A DNA stretch of 38,881 nt from Deltaproteobacteria bacterium (GCA_016934985.1 JAFGRU010000068.1:1-38881); one strand, 5' to 3'. Positions 8,572 to 17,477 are shown, counted from the stretch's first letter. Notes: generated by a model from the sequence alone, not told the origin. Numbers and translations are program-made.

Positions 8572-9393
8572 ATGTTTAAATTAATGCCGATTCTGGAAAA
8601 CCGCTTTGCCTGGTTACGCAATCGCAATCTTCATTGGGAATTGGCCAAGCTGGCTTTGCTGAGTGCCGTCCTGGTTTGGCTGGGCGCGCGGAGCATCGAA
8701 GCTATCGACTATCACTGGCAGTGGTATCGGATTCCGGATTATCTGTTTTTTTCTGCTGATGAGCATTGGCGGCCGGGGTTGCTGCTTCAGGGACTGGAAG
8801 TGACCTTTCGGATTGTCGGCTGCAGCCTGGTTCTGGCCGCGGTTTTCGGTTTGGCGACGGCCCTGATGCGTCTTTCCGGCTCCTTTGTGGCACGAACCCT
8901 GGCGCGGGCTTATCTGGAGGCGGTCCGCAATACACCCCTTCTGATTCAGCTTTTTTTTCTCTATTTCGTGGTTTCTCCCATTCTCGATATCGGCCGTTTC
9001 AGCACCGCGGTGCTTACCCTGAGCCTTTTCGAAGGGGCCTACGCTTCGGAGATTTTTCGGGCCGGCATCCTCTCCATCGACAAAGGCCAGTGGGAGGCGG
9101 CCTACAGTTCGGGCCTGAAAACCGTTGCTCTGTACCGTCACATCATTCTTCCCCAGGCGCTGAACCGGATTCTTCCTCCCCTCACCAGCCAGGCGGTCAG
9201 CCTGATCAAGGACTCGGCCCTGGTCAGCACTATCGCCATCTACGATCTGACCATGCAGGGGCAGTCAATCGTATCAGAAACCTTTTTGACATTTGAAATA
9301 TGGTTTACCGTTGCTTTAATTTATCTCTGTATCGCTATTGCCGTTTCCGGTTTCGCCCGTTTTCTGGAAATGAGAATGAAAATACCCGCCTGA
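8572..9393 (+). CDS. Polar amino-acid ABC transporter permease (first)
   Basis: A 273-residue inner-membrane permease of the HisM/GlnP type. It carries the family sequence EAVRNTPLLIQLFFLYFVVS. The cytoplasmic EAA loop (WEAAYSSGLKTVALYRHIIL) docks the ATPase. About five core membrane segments are visible, and a roughly 70-residue N-terminal extension includes one additional segment. It is the first gene of a three-gene unit, permease, binding protein, permease, with gaps of 36 and 32 bases. No ATP-binding subunit is encoded here, so the complex must borrow one from elsewhere. Substrate is probably a polar or acidic amino acid, from family knowledge only. Confidence 0.92.
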   Translation: MFKLMPILENRFAWLRNRNLHWELAKLALLSAVLVWLGARSIEAIDYHWQWYRIPDYLFFSADEHWRPGLLLQGLEVTFRIVGCSLVLAAVFGLATALMRLSGSFVARTLARAYLEAVRNTPLLIQLFFLYFVVSPILDIGRFSTAVLTLSLFEGAYASEIFRAGILSIDKGQWEAAYSSGLKTVALYRHIILPQALNRILPPLTSQAVSLIKDSALVSTIAIYDLTMQGQSIVSETFLTFEIWFTVALIYLCIAIAVSGFARFLEMRMKIPA

Positions 9394-9429
9394 CAATTCA
9401 TTTTAACCAGTAACAGGAAAGGATTCGCC

Positions 9430-10263
9430 ATGAAACCCCAGGCTCTTTTTTTAAAACTGTTCTTCGCTTTAATGATGGTTGTTTTTCTCGCTGGTGTCGC
9501 TCCCGCACAAGATGTTCGCCGGGAACTGGTCGAGCAGAGCGTAATCGAAAACGTTCTTCGGCGTGGGGTTCTGCGGGTTGGAATGTCGACTTTTGTCCCC
9601 TGGGCCATGAAAGACAAAAATGGTGAACTGATCGGCTTCGAGATTGATGTCGCCAGACGCCTGGCCGCGGATATGGGTGTGAAGGTCGAGTTCGTTCCCA
9701 CCAAATGGTCGGGGATCATTCCGGCTCTTCTGACCGGCAAGTTCGATGTTATCATCGGCGGCATGGGCATTCGCCCCGAGCGCAACAAAAAGGTCAATTT
9801 CACCATCCCCTATGATTACAGCGGCATGTCCCTGGTGGCCCACAAAACCAAAGCCGCCGGGTTTACCACCCTGGGGCAGTTCAACAGCCCGGATGTTGTT
9901 CTGGTTGCCCGCCTTGGCGCCACTTCGGTTGAGGCAGTGCAGAAGTACATGCCTAAGGCGGAGTTGCGCAAGTTCGATGACGAGGCCCAGGCCATTCAGG
10001 AACTCCTGAACGGGCGTGCCCACGCTTTTGTCAGCTCGAAGCCGACTCCGGCATCTCTGGCCGCCAAGCATCCCGGCAAACTTTTTCTCCCTATCAAGGA
10101 TACCTTCACCAAGGAGCCCATCGGCTTTGCCCTTCGGAAAGGGGATGTGGATACCCTGAATTTCTTCAACAACTGGATTCGTATCGTGGAAGCCGAAGGC
10201 TGGTTGCAGGAGCGGCGTGATTACTGGTTTGGCGGCCGTGATTGGGATAATCTTCTCAAGTAG
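9430..10263 (+). CDS. Amino-acid ABC transporter periplasmic binding protein
   Basis: A 277-residue solute-binding protein of family 3. A signal peptide with a long hydrophobic core ends near VAPAQD (cleavage around residue 26); there is no lipobox, so it should be free in the periplasm. The mature protein contains the typical start VLRRGVLRVGMSTFVPWAMK, the LIGFEIDVARRLA stretch and the GKFDVIIGGMGIRPERNKKV segment with the arginine that usually binds the ligand carboxylate. The gene lies between two permease genes and should deliver substrate to them. The ATG follows AGGAAAGG by about seven bases. Confidence 0.94.
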   Translation: MKPQALFLKLFFALMMVVFLAGVAPAQDVRRELVEQSVIENVLRRGVLRVGMSTFVPWAMKDKNGELIGFEIDVARRLAADMGVKVEFVPTKWSGIIPALLTGKFDVIIGGMGIRPERNKKVNFTIPYDYSGMSLVAHKTKAAGFTTLGQFNSPDVVLVARLGATSVEAVQKYMPKAELRKFDDEAQAIQELLNGRAHAFVSSKPTPASLAAKHPGKLFLPIKDTFTKEPIGFALRKGDVDTLNFFNNWIRIVEAEGWLQERRDYWFGGRDWDNLLK

Positions 10264-10295
10264 GTGAAGCGGGAAATGAAAGCTGGAGAAATTCC

Positions 10296-11204
10296 GTGAT
10301 GGCGGTGTCTTTTTCAACGCCGAAAAGGATATCATTTTTCGACCTGCTGCTCCTGACCATTTTTCTGGGTGGGGCGGGCTATGTCGTTTACCGGGCCGTG
10401 GTTTTTCTCGACTATCCTTGGAGCTGGGAGTCGATCCCGCAGTTTTTTTTCAAACGCGACCCCGTAAGCGGATCCTGGAGTCCTAACCTCCTGGTTCAGG
10501 GTTTTTTGACCACCATCCGCCTCAGCGTCTGGGGCATGTTGCTGGGGACTCTGGTTGGTGTGGCCATGGGACTGGCCCGCACCAGCCGGAGCCTGTTTCT
10601 CAACCTGCTCGGGCAGGCCTATGTGGGGTTGATCCGCAATATCCCGCCTTTGGTGCTTATTTTTATTTTTTATTTTTTTATCGGGGATCAGCTGCTGCCA
10701 TATTTTCATCTGGAAAACATTTTTGCTTCCCTGCCCATCCCGCTTCAAAATTTGGCAACTTTCTGTCTGGCTCCCCTCCATCTGATGACCCCCTTTTTGT
10801 CCGGAGTGTTGGCCCTGGCATTGTTGGAGGGCGCCTATATCACCGAAATCGTCAGGGCAGGTATCGAATCTATTGACCCGGGGCAATGGGAGGCTGCCGC
10901 TTCACTCGGGTTTTCACGGCGGGGGCAATTGTGTTATGTTGTGTTGCCTCAGGCATTGCCAAGGGTGCTTCTGCCGTTGGCGGGCCAGTTCATCTCCACA
11001 ATCAAGGACTCCGCCATTGTTTCGGTTGTATCGATTCAGGAACTCACCTTTCAGGGAATGGAGATTATGGCCGCAACCTACCTTTCCCTGGAAATATGGA
11101 TCACCATCACTCTGCTCTATTTTGTCCTGACCTTTACTTGTTCCTTGTTGGTTCAGAGACTCGAATTCAGCCTGCGCCGCAGGTGGGGAGTCGGGGTGGG
11201 CTGA
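10296..11204 (+). CDS. Polar amino-acid ABC transporter permease (second)
   Basis: A 302-residue partner of the permease encoded by the first gene of the operon. It has the VGLIRNIPPLVLIFIFYFFI segment and the EAA loop WEAAASLGFSRRGQLCYVVL. Between them lies a longer hydrophilic/amphipathic insert (about residues 130-165) than in minimal GlnP proteins, as seen in glutamate/aspartate-type permeases. GTG at 10296 is used because GGAG lies seven bases before it; the adjacent ATG at 10299 is an equally possible start. The gene is followed by a hairpin with a T tract, not by an ATPase gene, which confirms that the operon ends here. Confidence 0.92.
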   Translation: MMAVSFSTPKRISFFDLLLLTIFLGGAGYVVYRAVVFLDYPWSWESIPQFFFKRDPVSGSWSPNLLVQGFLTTIRLSVWGMLLGTLVGVAMGLARTSRSLFLNLLGQAYVGLIRNIPPLVLIFIFYFFIGDQLLPYFHLENIFASLPIPLQNLATFCLAPLHLMTPFLSGVLALALLEGAYITEIVRAGIESIDPGQWEAAASLGFSRRGQLCYVVLPQALPRVLLPLAGQFISTIKDSAIVSVVSIQELTFQGMEIMAATYLSLEIWITITLLYFVLTFTCSLLVQRLEFSLRRRWGVGVG

Positions 11205-11250
11205 TTTTTGTTGAAAAAAATGGTTGGATATGCGTTTTTAAAAAAGAAAA

Positions 11251-11296
11251 CTTTTTCCCAATGGATTTGCACTGTCTGTGGGAAAAGGGTCTTTTT
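11251..11296 (+). terminator. Probable intrinsic terminator of the ABC operon
   Basis: Arms CTTTTTCCCA (11251-11260) and TGGGAAAAGG (11279-11288) pair over ten bases with one G-T pair around an 18-base loop, followed closely by CTTTTT. The long loop makes it weaker than the terminator after the OmpA gene. Confidence 0.5.
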
Positions 11297-11394
11297 CAGG
11301 CATGGTGTCAGTTTGATTCCATGGACAGGGACATGTGGTCCTTGGCCTGGCGATTCTTAATAAATGTGGTTCATAGCCCTGGGAGGGTGCCGTC

Positions 11395-12846
11395 GTGAAA
11401 AAATCTCTTTTTTTGATGTTTGTTTTTTTACTTGCCACATTATGGGGCTGTGGAGGTGTTAAAACCCTTCCCCAGGAGACGATTCAGGCCGTCAACCCGG
11501 TTGCGGAAGTTGACAGCCTGACCCGGGAAATCGAGAAGGCGCGTGCGGATCAGCTCGATGTTTTGGCTCCGACCTGGTTTGAAAAAGCTGAAGACTCTCT
11601 GCTAAAAGCTCAGCGGGATTTGCAAAGGGGCGAGCCGGTGGCGGACATATCCCAAATGGCGGCTTATGGGCGGGTGCAGTTGCGGCAGGCTGAAGAGAGT
11701 GCGCTTATTGTCAAATCAACGCTGGGGAGCGCCATCCAGGCGCGCAGCCTGGCTCGAAAGGCGGGCGCCCAAGACCTGGGCAAGGACTACCAAAAGGCTG
11801 AAAATGATTTTCTTGAGCTGACCAATGCCATCGAGAACAATAACCTGGACAAAGCCCAGAAAAACAAAGCAAAGGTTACCCAGGAGTTTGATCAGCTTGA
11901 ACTTCGCGCCATCAAGAACAGGTTTCTCAATGAAGTCCGCAGTCAGATTGAATTGGCTGAAAAGGAAGGGGCGGCCAATCTGGCGGCCAAAACTTACAAG
12001 GTTGCCAAGGAGAGTTTGTCCGAAGCGGATGCTTTCATAACGGAAAACCGGTATCAGGATGATCAGATCAAGGAACAGGTTGACAGGGCTGGTTTTCAAG
12101 CGAATCGGCTGTTGCAGATAACCCGCCAGGCCAGCCTTTATAAAAATCTGTCCCCCGAGGACACTGCCTTGGGCGTGGAACGGTTGCTCTATAAACTGGC
12201 CCAGAAAACTTCCGGCGATGATTTGCGCAACTGGTCCTTCGAGATGCAAACTGAATTAATGGGGGAACGGATTGCTGCCATTCGTCAGGAGCGAGATGAA
12301 ATGAAGGCCCAGATTACCGAAATGGAATTTGACCTTGAGTATCTTGAAACCAAAAGCCAGCAGGAGCAGGCCGCGCGCAAAAAGCTGGCGGCTGAAAAAC
12401 GTTTCAACGAAATTTTTAACGAGGTTCAGGGTTATTTCAAACCGGAGGAGGCCGAGGTCTACAAACAGGGCAATCAACTGGTTATTCGCCTTAAGGCCAT
12501 CCAGTTCCCGGTCGGAAAAAGTTTTTTGGTGCCGGAAAACTACGTCCTGCTGAGCCGGGTGCAGAAAGCCATTGCTGCTTTTGAGGCTCCGCAGGTTGTT
12601 GTCGAAGGGCATACGGACAGTACCGGCAGCAAGGATATCAATGAAAAGCTGTCAAAAGAACGGGCAGAAGCGGTTGAGGAATACCTGGTGGCCAACCGGA
12701 CCATCGATGCGAAAAACATCTCGGCGGTCGGCTACGGCCCCAATCGCCCCCTGGCGCCCAATGAAACCAAGGAAGGGCGGGCCATCAATCGCCGCATTGA
12801 TCTGATTATTAAGCCTTCATTTGTGGCTGTTTCGGGCGGAAAGTAA
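11395..12846 (+). CDS. OmpA-family lipoprotein with N-terminal DUF4398-like and coiled-coil regions
   Basis: A 483-residue cell-envelope protein. A lipoprotein signal ends at LWGC (Cys19); tryptophan at -2 is unusual for a lipobox. Residues ~40-130 resemble DUF4398, a helical domain common in front of OmpA domains. Residues ~130-350 are Lys/Glu/Ala-rich helices with heptad character. Residues ~370-480 are an OmpA C-terminal domain with VVVEGHTDSTGS and RAEAVEEYLV, which binds peptidoglycan. It probably links the outer membrane to the wall. GTG at 11395 follows a strong GGGAGGG site. A strong terminator lies about 40 bases after the stop, so this is a single-gene unit. Confidence 0.9.
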   Translation: MKKSLFLMFVFLLATLWGCGGVKTLPQETIQAVNPVAEVDSLTREIEKARADQLDVLAPTWFEKAEDSLLKAQRDLQRGEPVADISQMAAYGRVQLRQAEESALIVKSTLGSAIQARSLARKAGAQDLGKDYQKAENDFLELTNAIENNNLDKAQKNKAKVTQEFDQLELRAIKNRFLNEVRSQIELAEKEGAANLAAKTYKVAKESLSEADAFITENRYQDDQIKEQVDRAGFQANRLLQITRQASLYKNLSPEDTALGVERLLYKLAQKTSGDDLRNWSFEMQTELMGERIAAIRQERDEMKAQITEMEFDLEYLETKSQQEQAARKKLAAEKRFNEIFNEVQGYFKPEEAEVYKQGNQLVIRLKAIQFPVGKSFLVPENYVLLSRVQKAIAAFEAPQVVVEGHTDSTGSKDINEKLSKERAEAVEEYLVANRTIDAKNISAVGYGPNRPLAPNETKEGRAINRRIDLIIKPSFVAVSGGK

Positions 12847-12887
12847 GGTTGTGGCCGCCGGGGTGCGGCCCGATATCGATCATGTGA

Positions 12888-12926
12888 CCGGGAGCCCCGA
12901 AAATAATGGGCTCCCGGTTTTGGTTT
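12888..12926 (+). terminator. Intrinsic terminator after the OmpA-family gene
   Basis: A perfect ten-base stem, CCGGGAGCCC (12888-12897) and GGGCTCCCGG (12908-12917), is followed by TTTTGGTTT. A second small hairpin, GGCCGC (12853-12858) with GCGGCC (12865-12870), lies between it and the stop. It also separates the gene from convergent proC. Confidence 0.87.
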
Positions 12927-13737
12927 AATTATTGCCCAGTTCCCGGGATCTTCTGGTTGCGCTGGTTACTGCTTCCATGATGGCGTTGCGGAAGGAGTTG
13001 GCTTCCAGGGCCTTGACCCCGGCAATGGTCGTCCCTCCGGGGGAGCAGACCTTGTCGCGCAGCATGGCCGGATGTTCGCCGGTGTTTTTTACCAGCGTGG
13101 CGGCGCCGATCACTGTCTGAATGGCCAATTCCAAAGCGGTCTCACGGGGCAGGCCATTAAGCACGCCGCCGTCGGCCAGGGCTTCTATAAACGAAAAGAC
13201 ATAAGCGGGGCCTGAACCGGAAAGGCCGGTGACGGCATCCATCTGAGCTTCACTGACCTCGAAAACGGGGCCGATGGCACTGAAAAGGCTGCCGGCCGTA
13301 TCCATATCCCCCTTTTGTGCAGCGGAACCGGCGCACAGGGCGGTGGCCCCCTGGCCGACCAGGGCCGGGGTGTTGGGCATGGCCCGGATAAGCCTGGGCG
13401 GCTCTGACAGCTGCTCTTCGATTCTTGCGGTGGAAATCCCGGCCATGATTGAAAGGAGAAGTTTGGCCGCGGAGAACTCGGTATTGATTTCCTTCAGTAC
13501 TTTGCCGAAGATCTGAGGCTTGACAGCCAGAAAAATAATGTCACAGCTTTTCACCAGGTCGGAGTTGGATGCGGCGGCGCGGACACCGTAGTTCTGCTCC
13601 AGGAGGTGCAGACGCTCTTCATTCGGGTCATATGCCGAAATATCCGGTTTTGCTTTGTCATTGCCTGCGAGGCCTTTGATGATGGCCTCGGCCATGTTCC
13701 CTGCGCCGATAAATCCAATTTTGCTTGCGGAACTCAT
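12925..13737 (-). CDS. proC: Pyrroline-5-carboxylate reductase
   Basis: A 270-residue enzyme for the last step of proline synthesis, reducing pyrroline-5-carboxylate with NAD(P)H in the cytoplasm. The N-terminal dinucleotide site IGFIGAGNMAEAIIKGL (7-23) is intact. The family signature follows in VTGLSGSGPAYVFSFIEALA and DKVCSPGGTTIAGV. Length is normal for the family. The ATG at 13737 is followed directly by the Rossmann strand, as expected. It is convergent with the OmpA-family gene and divergent from the arginine decarboxylase gene, so it is probably transcribed alone. Confidence 0.97.
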   Translation of the reverse strand: MSSASKIGFIGAGNMAEAIIKGLAGNDKAKPDISAYDPNEERLHLLEQNYGVRAAASNSDLVKSCDIIFLAVKPQIFGKVLKEINTEFSAAKLLLSIMAGISTARIEEQLSEPPRLIRAMPNTPALVGQGATALCAGSAAQKGDMDTAGSLFSAIGPVFEVSEAQMDAVTGLSGSGPAYVFSFIEALADGGVLNGLPRETALELAIQTVIGAATLVKNTGEHPAMLRDKVCSPGGTTIAGVKALEANSFRNAIMEAVTSATRRSRELGNN

Positions 13738-13951
13738 CTTCCATTCCTTCCTTCAGTTAATACTGATGCAAAACAACCGAACTTCCGATGTCATTGCCTG
13801 GCATACTAGCATATCAGAAGCTTCGGGGAAAAATTTTCCTTGCAGGTTTTTGCCGGATTGATACCTTGTAAAGATAGAAAAAAGGTTACTATGCAGCGTG
13901 GGCCAGCCCAAGGCCTCGCATCGCCCGGGCATACAAATTCAGGATAATTGG

Positions 13952-14419
13952 ATGATAATTAAAATTCCAAACAGTCACTTTTTCGGCAGCGGTTGGGCCG
14001 AGGGAGTCAGTGTCCGCAACTCTCTGGACGGCGCATTCTGTTCGGCCGGCCTGGGCAATATCAGTGCTGTCCGGGTCGGTTCCGCGCTGACTCCCGGTTC
14101 GCGCCTGGTGGAATTTCATGAACTTCCTCCCGGGGCACTGGTCCCCATGGTTTTTGCTTCTCTCTCTTCGACGTTGCCCGGAGAGATTATCTCCGCCGGA
14201 GTGGCGATTGCCTATCCTCGTGATCGCACTCAGGCTGGCCTGGTCATGGAATATGCGGCTTCCGGCCATAAACAGGATATCGAAGCCCTGGCCAGGCGCA
14301 TGGTGCTGGAAGGGATGAAGGTGCGCGGCCAGGAAACCGAAGAGATCGTTTCCATAGCTGTTCAGCACAGGGTCGAAAAAATTGGCGCTGTCCTGGCCGC
14401 CGTGGTGCTTTGGGAGTGA
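13952..14419 (+). CDS. Pyruvoyl-dependent arginine decarboxylase
   Basis: A 155-residue proenzyme of the PvlArgDC family, which converts arginine to agmatine for polyamine synthesis. Matching features are the start IPNSHFFGSGWAEG, the LGNISAVRVGSALTPG segment, and the C-terminal half containing EYAASGHKQDIEALA. In characterised members the chain cuts itself between two serines, and the second becomes the pyruvoyl group; here the pair is Gly43-Ser44, so the serine that must become pyruvoyl is kept. ATG 13952 follows AGGA by seven bases and begins at the conserved MIIKIPNS. It stands alone, divergent from proC. Confidence 0.88.
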   Translation: MIIKIPNSHFFGSGWAEGVSVRNSLDGAFCSAGLGNISAVRVGSALTPGSRLVEFHELPPGALVPMVFASLSSTLPGEIISAGVAIAYPRDRTQAGLVMEYAASGHKQDIEALARRMVLEGMKVRGQETEEIVSIAVQHRVEKIGAVLAAVVLWE

Positions 14420-14441
14420 TGCTAATGAAGTTACAAGCGGT

Positions 14442-15359
14442 TTACCTGGCGATCAATTTCCCCTGGCAGCTGTTGCGGAGGCGGAATTCGTCATGGATGG
14501 CATTGATGACCTCCCACTTGTTCAGCGACCAGAGCGGGGCCAGCAGCTGGTCCCGTGGCCCATCCCCGGTCAGGCGGTGAATCAGAGTCTCGGGGTGGAG
14601 GCGTTCGATGAAATCGACGGCCAGGGAGATGTATTCCGCCTGCTCCATAACCTGAATGCGGCCGGCGTTATAAAGGTCGGCCAAGGGTGTGTCCTCAAGG
14701 ATGTGGAGAAGGTGAATCTTGATGCCGTCCACCTTCAGGCGCGCCATCTCTTCCGCAGTGGCCAGCATTTGGGCTCGGTCTTCTCCGGGAAGGCCAAGGA
14801 TGACATGGACGCAGACCTGGATACCAAGTTCTCTGGCTGCCCCAAAAGCTGTCAGGAAGGTCTGGTAGTCATGGCCGCGGTTAATGGCGGAGAGGGTGGT
14901 GTCGTGGATGCTTTGCAGACCGAGTTCCAGCCAGAAATAGGTTTTGTGGGCATAGTGGGCGAGCAGTTCCATGGCTTGAGCGGAAATGCAGTCGGGCCGG
15001 GTTCCCACGGCGAGACCGACGACCCCTTCCACGGCCAGGGCTTCGTCATAGAGAGCCCGTAGTTTTTCTACCGGGGCAAAGGTGTTGGAAAAGGGTTGAA
15101 AGTAGGCGAGAAAGCCGTGGGCTTTATATTTGCGGGTCATGACCTCTTTGCCGTCTTCTAATTGATCGCGAACCGACAGCCCCTGGCGGATGCCGATTGC
15201 TCCGGAGCCTCCGGGGTTGCAGAAGAGGCAGCCGGGCAGGTTGCGGGTTCCGGAGCGGTTGGGACAGGAAAATCCTGCATCCACGGAGATTTTGTGGATA
15301 CGGCGCCCGAAAATCTTTTTTAAATGATCGGAAAAGAGATTGTAGGGTTTGGTTGGCAT
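14442..15359 (-). CDS. TIGR01212-type radical SAM protein (YhcC-like)
   Basis: A 305-residue radical SAM enzyme. The cluster cysteines are Cys32, Cys44 and Cys47 in CPNRSGTRNLPGCLFC, a spacing longer than the standard CxxxCxxC and characteristic of the YhcC/Elp3-related group. VVGLAVGTRPDCIS and WLELGLQSIHDTTLSAINRG are further family sequences that form the SAM-binding barrel. The biochemical role of this family is not well defined from what can be seen here; tRNA or protein modification has been suggested for relatives. ATG 15359 is not preceded by a clear ribosome site. It is convergent with the arginine decarboxylase gene. Confidence 0.9.
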   Translation of the reverse strand: MPTKPYNLFSDHLKKIFGRRIHKISVDAGFSCPNRSGTRNLPGCLFCNPGGSGAIGIRQGLSVRDQLEDGKEVMTRKYKAHGFLAYFQPFSNTFAPVEKLRALYDEALAVEGVVGLAVGTRPDCISAQAMELLAHYAHKTYFWLELGLQSIHDTTLSAINRGHDYQTFLTAFGAARELGIQVCVHVILGLPGEDRAQMLATAEEMARLKVDGIKIHLLHILEDTPLADLYNAGRIQVMEQAEYISLAVDFIERLHPETLIHRLTGDGPRDQLLAPLWSLNKWEVINAIHDEFRLRNSCQGKLIAR

Positions 15360-15463
15360 AAAGGCAGGTTTTTCTTTTGTATTTTACGGAACACGGGCAC
15401 TGTTTTTTGTTTTGAAACGGCATCAAGTCTAACCGGAAACGAACCTAAGGGCCACTATAATTA

Positions 15464-15492
15464 TTTTCAAGTGTATTCCACCGTTGTATAAA
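15464..15492 (+). promoter_or_regulatory. Possible promoter of the lipid kinase-mnmH operon
   Basis: TTTTCA (15464-15469) and TATAAA (15487-15492) are separated by 17 bases, 18 bases before the lipid kinase start. Each element has one or two mismatches to consensus. The leader would be only about a dozen bases long. Confidence 0.4.
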
Positions 15493-15509
15493 TCTTCACG
15501 AGAAAATGA

Positions 15510-16421
15510 ATGACCAAGCGAATAAAACTTATTGCCAACCCTGTGGCCGGAAGGGGGGCGCGGGAAAAAATTGAAACAGCCCGCAAATACCTTTCTAATG
15601 CCGGCTTCGAGGTCGACCTGACGATTACCGGCGCCAGGGGCGAAGCTGAAAAGGCTGCTGCTCTGGCCAGGAGTGAGGGCTATGAACGAATTCTCGCCGC
15701 CGGTGGTGACGGAACTCTGAATGAGGTTGTCAATGGCCTTGTCCCTTCTTCAACCCCCCTTGGTTTTCTCCCCCTGGGGACGACAAATGTTCTGGCCCTG
15801 GAACTCGGCATTCCCTTTGATGTCGAAAAGGCCTGTCATATTTTCCTCCATGGAGAAGTCAGGCCGGTTCATATCGGTGGTGCCAACGGCCGGCGTTTTA
15901 TTCTCATGGCCAGCGCCGGCGTGGATGCCGAGGCCGTCTATCGGGTCAGCCTGATTCTGAAACGCTGGACCGGAAAGCTGGCCTACGTCGTCAGCGGCCT
16001 GCAGGCTATGACCCAGGGCCGCCAAGGGCTCATCCGGGTTGTTTTGGATAACGGCCAGGAAATGGAAGGCCATACCGTGATTGTCAGCAATGGAAAACTT
16101 TATGGCGGAAAGTTTCCCATTGCACCAGAGGCCGATCTGGAAGAGGATGCCTTTGATATCTGTGTTTTCAAGAACCTTGGCTGGCGAAGCCTGATAAAAA
16201 ATTTGATTCGGGTTATTCAGGGGAAGGATTTTTCGGCTAGCGATGTTATTCGCCTTAAGACTACATCCGTTATCGTGCGGGGCGATAATATACCCGTGCA
16301 GATTGACGGCGACTATTGTGGAAAACTGCCCATGACTATTCGTTCCTGTCCCAATGAACTCCATCTGATAATGCCGGTCGTGAAGGGCGGGGATACGCCT
16401 GCATCCCTCAAAAGGCAATAA
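15510..16421 (+). CDS. Diacylglycerol kinase family lipid kinase (YegS/BmrU type)
   Basis: A 303-residue soluble kinase. The N-terminal NPVAGRGAREKIE and the nucleotide-binding GGDGTLNEVVNGL define the DAGK catalytic domain; LPLGTTNVLA follows where most members have LPxGTAND. The C-terminal beta-sandwich region (VIVSNGKLYGG, VQIDGDYCGKLP) is also present. Members phosphorylate diacylglycerol, sphingosine-like or related lipids at the inner membrane face; the exact lipid is unknown. The mnmH start lies six bases after this stop, so the two are cotranscribed, although their functions seem unrelated. Confidence 0.92.
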   Translation: MTKRIKLIANPVAGRGAREKIETARKYLSNAGFEVDLTITGARGEAEKAAALARSEGYERILAAGGDGTLNEVVNGLVPSSTPLGFLPLGTTNVLALELGIPFDVEKACHIFLHGEVRPVHIGGANGRRFILMASAGVDAEAVYRVSLILKRWTGKLAYVVSGLQAMTQGRQGLIRVVLDNGQEMEGHTVIVSNGKLYGGKFPIAPEADLEEDAFDICVFKNLGWRSLIKNLIRVIQGKDFSASDVIRLKTTSVIVRGDNIPVQIDGDYCGKLPMTIRSCPNELHLIMPVVKGGDTPASLKRQ

Positions 16422-16427
16422 ACTGAT

Positions 16428-17477
16428 ATGTTTCCAATTCCGCTTAGTCTGGAACAAGCTCTTCAGCAAAGGGATCAGGGCGCTCTTTTTGTAGACGTGC
16501 GTACCCCTGCCGAGTTTGAGGAGGCCACCATCCCCGGTGCCGTCAACATCCCTCTTTTCAGCAATGAAGAACGCGCCCGGATCGGTACGGTTTATAAAAA
16601 ATCAGGTGCAATCCCGGCCCGCGTCCTGGGGATGGAAATCGTCTCTCCGAAAATTCCTGATATGGTCCATCAGGCTATTTCACTGCCTCGCAATGAAAAA
16701 CTCCCAATCATTGTTTTCTGTTGGCGTGGAGGCATGCGTAGCGAGGCTGTTGCCGCCTTTTTCAATTTAGCCGGGCTCCCGGCCCGGCAGCTGGTGGGCG
16801 GGCATAAAGGCTTCAGAAGCCATGTTGTGGATTTTTTCTCTTCTGGTGAATGGGGGCGGCTGTTTGTCCTGCGAGGTTTTACCGGTGTCGGCAAGACCCG
16901 CCTGCTTCGCCACCTTGCCGGGGAGGGTTATCCCATCATCGATATTGAAGATCTGGCGGGCCACAGGGGAAGCGCCTTTGGCGCATTGGGAAAGGGCAGC
17001 CAGCCTTCACAGAAAGCTTTTGAAGCCAGTCTTTGGAATTGCCTGAAAAAAATTCCTCCCGGGGCCTGGGGTCTGACTGAAGGAGAAAGCAAGAATATCG
17101 GCAGGCTGTCTCTCCCTGAGCGTTTTTTCGCCTCGCTTCAAAACGGGCCCAGTTTATGGCTGAACGCCTCACTGGACTATCGGGTGAAAACGATTCTCGA
17201 AGAGTACCCTGCGCTGGGCAATATGAAAGCGTCCTTTGTCGCTCCCATTCAGGCTCTCAAAAGAAGGCTTGGACAGAAGGTTGTGGACAATCTGCTGGAC
17301 CTTCTGGAGGGTGAGGAGTGGGAAAGGCTTGCCCGGGAATTGATGGTCGGCTATTACGATCCCCTGTATAGCCATACCCGTCCAGCTGATGGGATTGAAA
17401 TCGGAATTGAACCGGAGGCTGAAGGCCTGAAGCGGCTGAAAGCAGTTGTCGCGGGCTTGGTGGCCGACAAAAGTTGA
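16428..17477 (+). CDS. mnmH: tRNA 2-selenouridine synthase
   Basis: A 349-residue enzyme that replaces the sulfur of 2-thiouridine at tRNA wobble position 34 with selenium, using selenophosphate, via a geranylated intermediate. The rhodanese domain (1-135) contains the catalytic Cys98 in FCWRGGMRSE. The C-terminal half holds a P-loop GFTGVGKT (150-157). Length and domain order are standard for MnmH/SelU. Its presence implies that the cell makes selenophosphate (SelD), which is not encoded here. The start follows the lipid kinase stop by six bases. It converges on metX. Confidence 0.95.
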   Translation: MFPIPLSLEQALQQRDQGALFVDVRTPAEFEEATIPGAVNIPLFSNEERARIGTVYKKSGAIPARVLGMEIVSPKIPDMVHQAISLPRNEKLPIIVFCWRGGMRSEAVAAFFNLAGLPARQLVGGHKGFRSHVVDFFSSGEWGRLFVLRGFTGVGKTRLLRHLAGEGYPIIDIEDLAGHRGSAFGALGKGSQPSQKAFEASLWNCLKKIPPGAWGLTEGESKNIGRLSLPERFFASLQNGPSLWLNASLDYRVKTILEEYPALGNMKASFVAPIQALKRRLGQKVVDNLLDLLEGEEWERLARELMVGYYDPLYSHTRPADGIEIGIEPEAEGLKRLKAVVAGLVADKS

